A stretch of DNA of 64,000 nt from Anoxybacillus ayderensis. Lineage in GTDB: Bacteria > Bacillota > Bacilli > Bacillales > Anoxybacillaceae. How positions within the stretch are numbered: the first letter of the stretch is position 1; every line of letters starts with the position of its first letter. The stretch spans positions 1-64,000 of the forward strand of contig NZ_JXTG01000005.1 in the NCBI RefSeq assembly GCF_000833605.1, given 5' to 3'. Shown piece after piece: positions 59,817-64,000 of the stretch. The notes below the pieces were generated by a model, which was given only the letters and a program-made list of their open reading frames with translations, searched no databases and was not told the origin of the DNA. The position numbers and the translations under genes are program-made.

Positions 59817-60485
59817 ATGATGAACATTGCTAGCATGATTGATCATACGTTATTAAAACCAGAAACAACGAAAGCACAAATTGAAAAATTAGTGGAAGAA
59901 GCGAAAAAATATGAATTTGCATCTGTATGTGTGAATCCAACATGGGTGAAATTCGTTGCTGAGCGTTTACAAGGAACGAAAGTAAAAGTGTGTACAGTCA
60001 TCGGCTTTCCGTTAGGAGCGACAACACCAGAAGTAAAAGCGTTTGAAACAAAACAAGCGATTGAAAATGGTGCGCAAGAAGTCGATATGGTCATCAATAT
60101 CGGTGCGTTAAAAGACGGGGATCATGAGCTTGTAGAGCGCGACATTCGTGCTGTTGTTGATGCAGCAAAAGGAAAAGCTTTAACAAAAGTGATTATTGAA
60201 ACAGCGTTGTTGACAGATGAAGAAAAAGTGCGCGCATGCGAAATTGCCGTTCGCGCTGGGGCAGATTTCGTTAAAACATCAACAGGATTCGCAAGCGGTG
60301 GTGCAACAGTAGAAGACGTCGCATTAATGCGTAAAACAGTTGGTCCAAACGTTGGCGTAAAAGCATCTGGCGGCGTGCGTAGCGCAGCGGACGCAAAAGC
60401 GATGATTGATGCAGGCGCAAACCGTATCGGTACAAGTTCTGGACCAGCAATTATGGAAGGAACAACTTCAAACGAAGCATACTAA
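59817..60485 (+). CDS. deoC: deoxyribose-phosphate aldolase
   Basis: Splits 2-deoxyribose 5-phosphate to acetaldehyde and glyceraldehyde 3-phosphate. The 222-residue enzyme shows [26 protein letters not shown], the Schiff-base lysine in KVIIETALL, and FVKTSTGF. Two ATG codons stand in a row at the start. The acetaldehyde formed could feed AdhE (inference). Confidence 0.96.
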   Translation: MMNIASMIDHTLLKPETTKAQIEKLVEEAKKYEFASVCVNPTWVKFVAERLQGTKVKVCTVIGFPLGATTPEVKAFETKQAIENGAQEVDMVINIGALKDGDHELVERDIRAVVDAAKGKALTKVIIETALLTDEEKVRACEIAVRAGADFVKTSTGFASGGATVEDVALMRKTVGPNVGVKASGGVRSAADAKAMIDAGANRIGTSSGPAIMEGTTSNEAY

Positions 60486-60500
60486 TGGAGGCATTGACCT

Positions 60501-60671
60501 ATGAAAGAAGTATTACTTAGCTTACTTGCTGGGCTTGTTGTCGGGATTTTGTTTAAGTTTTTACGTTTGCCATTGCCAGCTCCGCCTGTATTGGCAGGAA
60601 TGATGGGGGTATTTGGCGTATATTTAGGTGGCGTCGTTGCCGATTGGTTAATGAAGACGTTTTTTAACTAA
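60501..60671 (+). CDS. XapX domain small membrane protein
   Basis: A 56-residue protein, MKEVLLSLLAGLVVGILF at the start, with two hydrophobic segments and the conserved LPAPPVLAGMMGVFGVYLG. This matches the XapX domain (DUF1427) proteins. Its function is not known. ATGGAGG precedes the start, and it is 15 bases from deoC and 25 from cdd, so it is very probably part of the nucleoside operon. Confidence 0.88.
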   Translation: MKEVLLSLLAGLVVGILFKFLRLPLPAPPVLAGMMGVFGVYLGGVVADWLMKTFFN

Positions 60672-60690
60672 ACAGCCCAAGAAGGGATGA

Positions 60691-61091
<401 letters not shown>

Positions 61092-61092
<1 letters not shown>

Positions 61093-61118
61093 GCGTCGGT
61101 TTTTCCCGACGCTTTTTG
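61092..61118 (+). terminator. terminator after cdd
   Basis: AGCGTCGG (61092-61099) pairs with CCGACGCT (61106-61113), followed by T residues. It ends the nupC-deoC-xapX-cdd operon. Confidence 0.9.
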
Positions 61119-61190
61119 CATTGATACATAACAAAAAAGGAAATATAATCATGAGGAAGACAATTTGACAGCTGACAACGGAGGGATGAC

Positions 61191-62387
61191 ATGAGTAAAG
61201 ACGTATCAAGAAACAAGTTGCTTTGGATTGCCGGGCTTGGCTGGTTATTTGATGCGATGGATGTAGGGATGCTTTCGTTTATTATTGCTGCATTGCAAAA
61301 GGAATGGAATTTAACGGCTGAACAAATGGGTTGGATTGGAAGTATAAATTCGATCGGCATGGCAGTCGGTGCGCTCGTTTTTGGATTGTTAGCTGACCGC
61401 ATTGGGCGAAAACAAGTTTTCATCATTACGCTTTTATTATTTTCGATCGGTAGCGGACTATCCGCACTTGCGACAACGTTAACGGTCTTTTTAATTTTAC
61501 GTTTTTTTATCGGCATGGGACTTGGTGGCGAACTGCCTGTTGCGTCAACGCTCGTATCGGAAAGCGTTGCTGCACATGAACGCGGGAAAGTTGTCGTTTT
61601 ATTGGAAAGCTTTTGGGCAGGTGGTTGGTTACTAGCAGCGCTCATTTCATTTTTCGTTATTCCAGCGTATGGATGGCAAATGGCACTTATTTTAGGAGCT
61701 GTACCAGCGCTATATGCCATTTATTTGCGCATCAATTTGCCAGATTCGAAAAAGTTTATGGCGACAAAAACGGAGCGCCGTTCCGTTTGGCAAAATATCG
61801 CAGACGTTTGGGCAAAACCGTACGCAAAACAAACGACAATGCTTTGGATTTTATGGTTTTCAGTCGTCTTTTCGTACTACGGCATGTTTTTATGGCTACC
61901 GAGCGTCATGGTCATGAAAGGATTTAGTTTAATTAAAAGTTTTGAGTACGTGCTCATCATGACATTAGCGCAGCTGCCGGGTTATTTTAGCGTCGCATGG
62001 TTAATTGAACGCATCGGTCGAAAAGCAGTACTGATCATTTATTTAACTGGTACCGCATTAAGTGCTTATTTCTTCGGAAATGCTGACTCAGCTGCGGCAT
62101 TAATGACGTTTGGAGCATTGTTATCGTTTTTCAACCTTGGGGCATGGGGAGCGCTTTATGCCTATACACCAGAGCAATATCCAACGATCATTCGTGCGAC
62201 GGGTGCAGGAATGGCTGCTTCATTCGGACGCATTGGCGGCATTTTAGGGCCGCTTCTCGTCGGCTATCTCGTCGCACAAAAAGTATCCATCACGATGATT
62301 TTTGCGATTTTTTGTATCGCGATTTTCATCGGCGCGCTTGCTGTTCTTTTCCTTGGCAAAGAAACGAAACAACAAGAACTCGCATAA
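61191..62387 (+). CDS. niaP: niacin transporter NiaP (MFS)
   Basis: A 398-residue major facilitator protein with 12 membrane segments. It resembles B. subtilis NiaP (YceI) closely over its length: GLGWLFDAMDVGMLSFIIAA, FGLLADRIGRKQVFIITL, MGLGGELPVASTLVSE, LESFWAGGWL and YAYTPEQYPTIIRATG. Niacin or nicotinamide uptake is therefore likely. TTGACAGCTGACAA just upstream might bind a regulator, but I could not match it to a known NiaR site. Confidence 0.82.
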   Translation: MSKDVSRNKLLWIAGLGWLFDAMDVGMLSFIIAALQKEWNLTAEQMGWIGSINSIGMAVGALVFGLLADRIGRKQVFIITLLLFSIGSGLSALATTLTVFLILRFFIGMGLGGELPVASTLVSESVAAHERGKVVVLLESFWAGGWLLAALISFFVIPAYGWQMALILGAVPALYAIYLRINLPDSKKFMATKTERRSVWQNIADVWAKPYAKQTTMLWILWFSVVFSYYGMFLWLPSVMVMKGFSLIKSFEYVLIMTLAQLPGYFSVAWLIERIGRKAVLIIYLTGTALSAYFFGNADSAAALMTFGALLSFFNLGAWGALYAYTPEQYPTIIRATGAGMAASFGRIGGILGPLLVGYLVAQKVSITMIFAIFCIAIFIGALAVLFLGKETKQQELA

Positions 62388-62394
62388 TCATACG

Positions 62395-62433
62395 AAAAGA
62401 AGCTATAATGGTATCATTGTAGCTTCTTTTTTT
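62395..62433 (+). terminator. terminator after niaP
   Basis: AAAAGAAGCTATAATG (62395-62410) pairs with CATTGTAGCTTCTTTT (62415-62430) with one G-U pair, followed by T residues. Confidence 0.9.
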
Positions 62434-62449
62434 GAAAGGGGATTTTCTT

Positions 62450-63265
62450 TTGGGTGTTTCTGTAGTCGTTGCGACATATAACCGATTACTTCCATTAGCA
62501 GAATTGTTAGAGTCGTTAAGCAAACAAACGTATAAACCAACGCAAGTCATTATTGTTAATGATGGTGGTCCATCTGTGCAAGCTGCTGTCGATGCATATC
62601 CGGAGCTTTCTGTTGAACTCATTGAATTGCGTGAAAATGTCGGTCATGTCGAGGCGCGTAATATCGGTGTACGTGCCGCCACAGAAGATTTTATTATGCT
62701 TTGTGATGATGACGATTTACTATTGCCATGCCACATTGAGCGAATGATCGCTAATATGAATGATGCCGATTTTGTATATTCGGACGTAGAAATTTTTCAT
62801 TATCGTATTGAAAATGGAGTGCGCATACCGACCGATCGCTTTTTATTTGCATATGAATTCGATTTGCAAGCGATGCGTACATTTTCGACGTATGTTCCTT
62901 CAGGGAGCATGTATCGGCGCACAATTCATGATACAATTGGATATTTTGATCCGTACGTTCATAACTATTGGGATTGGGATTTCTTTTTACGTGTGGCGAA
63001 CGAGTTTCGTGTGAAACGTGTAGCGACAGCGAGCGTCCTTTATGCATTTTCGAATGAAGGCGATCATTTATCGAAGCAAATGAATGAAACGAGACAAATG
63101 TATTTAAATCGATTAAGTGAGAAACATCTGCTCGGTCATTTACCGACAAAAAACTTTTGGCTTCTTTTGTCAGAGCCGGAAGTACAAAAGCGACAAGCAA
63201 CGAGCGAAGTCATATGGAATGGTGAACCGTTTCGTTCCCGTCTCGCCCACTTTATTCATTGTTAG
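62450..63265 (+). CDS. family 2 glycosyltransferase
   Basis: A 271-residue GT-A glycosyltransferase that moves a sugar from a nucleotide donor. It starts MGVSVVVATYNRLLPLAELL, then IIVNDGG, an acidic metal motif CDDDDLLLP, and GSMYRRTIHDTIGYFD with NYWDWDFFLR. TTG at 62450 is well spaced to AAAGGGGA; an in-frame TTG at 62432 is less likely. Acceptor and donor cannot be named. The gene stands alone, not in a polysaccharide cluster. Confidence 0.85.
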   Translation: MGVSVVVATYNRLLPLAELLESLSKQTYKPTQVIIVNDGGPSVQAAVDAYPELSVELIELRENVGHVEARNIGVRAATEDFIMLCDDDDLLLPCHIERMIANMNDADFVYSDVEIFHYRIENGVRIPTDRFLFAYEFDLQAMRTFSTYVPSGSMYRRTIHDTIGYFDPYVHNYWDWDFFLRVANEFRVKRVATASVLYAFSNEGDHLSKQMNETRQMYLNRLSEKHLLGHLPTKNFWLLLSEPEVQKRQATSEVIWNGEPFRSRLAHFIHC

Positions 63266-63275
63266 GAGGGGGAAA

Positions 63276-63509
63276 ATGTATTGGTGGAGCATTCAGCAAT
63301 TATTTCTTTTGCTTTTGTTTTCACCGCTTCTTACTCGTCACGTATTTTATGGGCGCGTCAGCTCGTTTTTATTGTTTGTTTGCTTCGCTTTTGGAACGAC
63401 CGTATTTGCAGAATATATGGTGAAGAAAAAAGGAAAACAAACATGGCTATTTGTCGCTGCGCTATTATGTAATGTTTCTGTTTTACTTGTTTTTTCTTTT
63501 GCTATGTGA
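63276..63509 (+). CDS. small hydrophobic protein, 77 residues
   Basis: A protein with three hydrophobic segments (about 6-18, 29-45, 55-75), starting MYWWSIQQLFLLLLFSPLL. GGAGGGGG precedes the ATG at 63276, ten bases after the glycosyltransferase stop, so they are probably cotranscribed. I do not recognise the family. It may anchor or assist the glycosyltransferase, but nothing shows this directly. Confidence 0.7.
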   Translation: MYWWSIQQLFLLLLFSPLLTRHVFYGRVSSFLLFVCFAFGTTVFAEYMVKKKGKQTWLFVAALLCNVSVLLVFSFAM

Positions 63510-63514
63510 GAAAG

Positions 63515-63543
63515 CAGAGTCTTTGCGAAGGCTCTGTTTTTTA
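63515..63543 (+). terminator. terminator before ahpC
   Basis: CAGAGTCTT (63515-63523) pairs with AAGGCTCTG (63528-63536) with one G-U pair; TTTTTT follows. Confidence 0.85.
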
Positions 63544-63605
63544 TTTATGAAAAAGGAATAAAAAGAAAATGTGTCGAAAAACTAAGACAGTTGTATAGTT
63601 TTTAC

Positions 63606-63659
63606 TTGACAAATAAACATTCCTATATGATAATTTATATCGAATTATAATTGTTATAA
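63606..63659 (+). promoter_or_regulatory. ahpC promoter with PerR box
   Basis: TTGACA (63606-63611) and GATAAT (63629-63634) are 17 bases apart. TTATAATTGTTATAA (63645-63659) matches the PerR box TTATAATNATTATAA except one base, and overlaps the probable transcription start. PerR represses ahpC until peroxide appears (established in Bacillus). Confidence 0.85.
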
Positions 63660-63744
63660 TTTATTTTTGCGTTCAGTCATATTTTTCGTATGGCTGGAGC
63701 ATACTACTAACATGCAAAAAAATGATGCAGGAGGATGATTGACA

Positions 63745-64000
63745 ATGCCATTAGTAGGAAAACAAGTACAACCATTTAAAGCGATGGCGTTCCATAACGG
63801 CGATTTCATCGAGGTAACAGAAGAAAACTTCAAAGGAAAATGGAGCGTCGTTTGCTTCTATCCAGCTGACTTTACATTCGTTTGTCCAACAGAATTAGAA
63901 GATTTACAAAACGAATATCCAAAATTAAAAGAGCTTGGTGTAGAAGTATACTCCGTTTCAACAGATACACACTTTACACATAAAGCATGGCACGACCACT
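63745..64000 (+). CDS. ahpC: alkyl hydroperoxide reductase AhpC (partial)
   Basis: A 2-Cys peroxiredoxin that reduces peroxides. Only the first 85 residues are inside the window; the reading frame is open at the right edge. The start [21 protein letters not shown] and the peroxidatic cysteine C47 in FTFVCPTE are typical, as is [24 protein letters not shown] precedes the ATG. AhpF would be expected downstream. Confidence 0.95.
   Translation, partial: MPLVGKQVQPFKAMAFHNGDFIEVTEENFKGKWSVVCFYPADFTFVCPTELEDLQNEYPKLKELGVEVYSVSTDTHFTHKAWHDH

Noticed and set aside
61150-61180. TTGACAGCTGACAA before niaP as a niacin regulator site
   Set aside because: It has two TGACA units but I could not match it with certainty to a known NiaR operator, and part of it may be a -35 element.

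Overview
The window looks like the origin-proximal left arm of the chromosome of a moderately thermophilic, spore-forming, facultatively anaerobic Firmicute. Gene order and protein sequences are closest to Anoxybacillus and the Geobacillus group. Reasons: the rpmH-rnpA-spoIIIJ-jag-mnmE-mnmG-rsmG-noc-soj-spo0J series, the walRKHIJ-htrC-rlmH operon, sporulation and germination genes (yyaC, a gerA-type operon, spoIIIJ/jag), two Bacillus-type parS sites, and a fermentation set (adhE, pflBA) that Bacillus subtilis lacks. This assignment is inference from gene order and remembered protein families; no database search was made.

Layout. 1-220 is the origin-side region with DnaA boxes and the rpmH promoter. 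221-9000 is the ribosomal, membrane-insertion, tRNA-modification and chromosome-partition block. 9008-12690 holds a DUF554 membrane protein, yyaC, an MscS channel, a DUF951 protein and ychF. 12691-20147 carries rpsF-ssb-rpsR, yybS-gdpP-rplI, the replicative helicase and purA. 20148-20700 is a tRNA locus (Asp, Phe) with an embedded partial duplication of tRNA-Phe. 20753-28270 is the WalRK two-component operon, an HtrA protease, a small CxxH/CxxC protein and rlmH, with a DnaA-box cluster just before rlmH.

28300-37244 is a block on the minus strand: potABCD polyamine transport, then a gerA-type germinant receptor operon whose first gene is a Rieske-FAD oxidoreductase. 37385-38995 has an ATP-binding protein lacking its usual N-terminal domain and a small unknown protein. 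39171-46759 is fermentative: adhE, pflA and pflB, with Rex-like operators, plus ybaK, a TrmH-type methylase and a phosphoglucomutase-like HAD protein. 47030-51781 has an arginine-type ABC importer, alanine dehydrogenase and its PucR-type regulator. 51829-57346 is a sucrose regulon controlled by two RNA antiterminator sites. 57460-61092 is deoxynucleoside uptake and catabolism (deoR, nupC, deoC, cdd). The window closes with niaP, a family-2 glycosyltransferase, a small membrane protein and the start of a PerR-box-controlled ahpC.

Most of this is conserved core genome, and I found no clear unknown defence or mobile system. The less ordinary items are the DnaA-box cluster overlapping a small gene before rlmH, the Rex-like sites around an unknown 75-residue protein and adhE, the chimeric tRNA-Phe pseudogene, the AlbA-less ATPase with ten seven-residue repeats, and the coupling of a Rieske oxidoreductase to a spore germination receptor.
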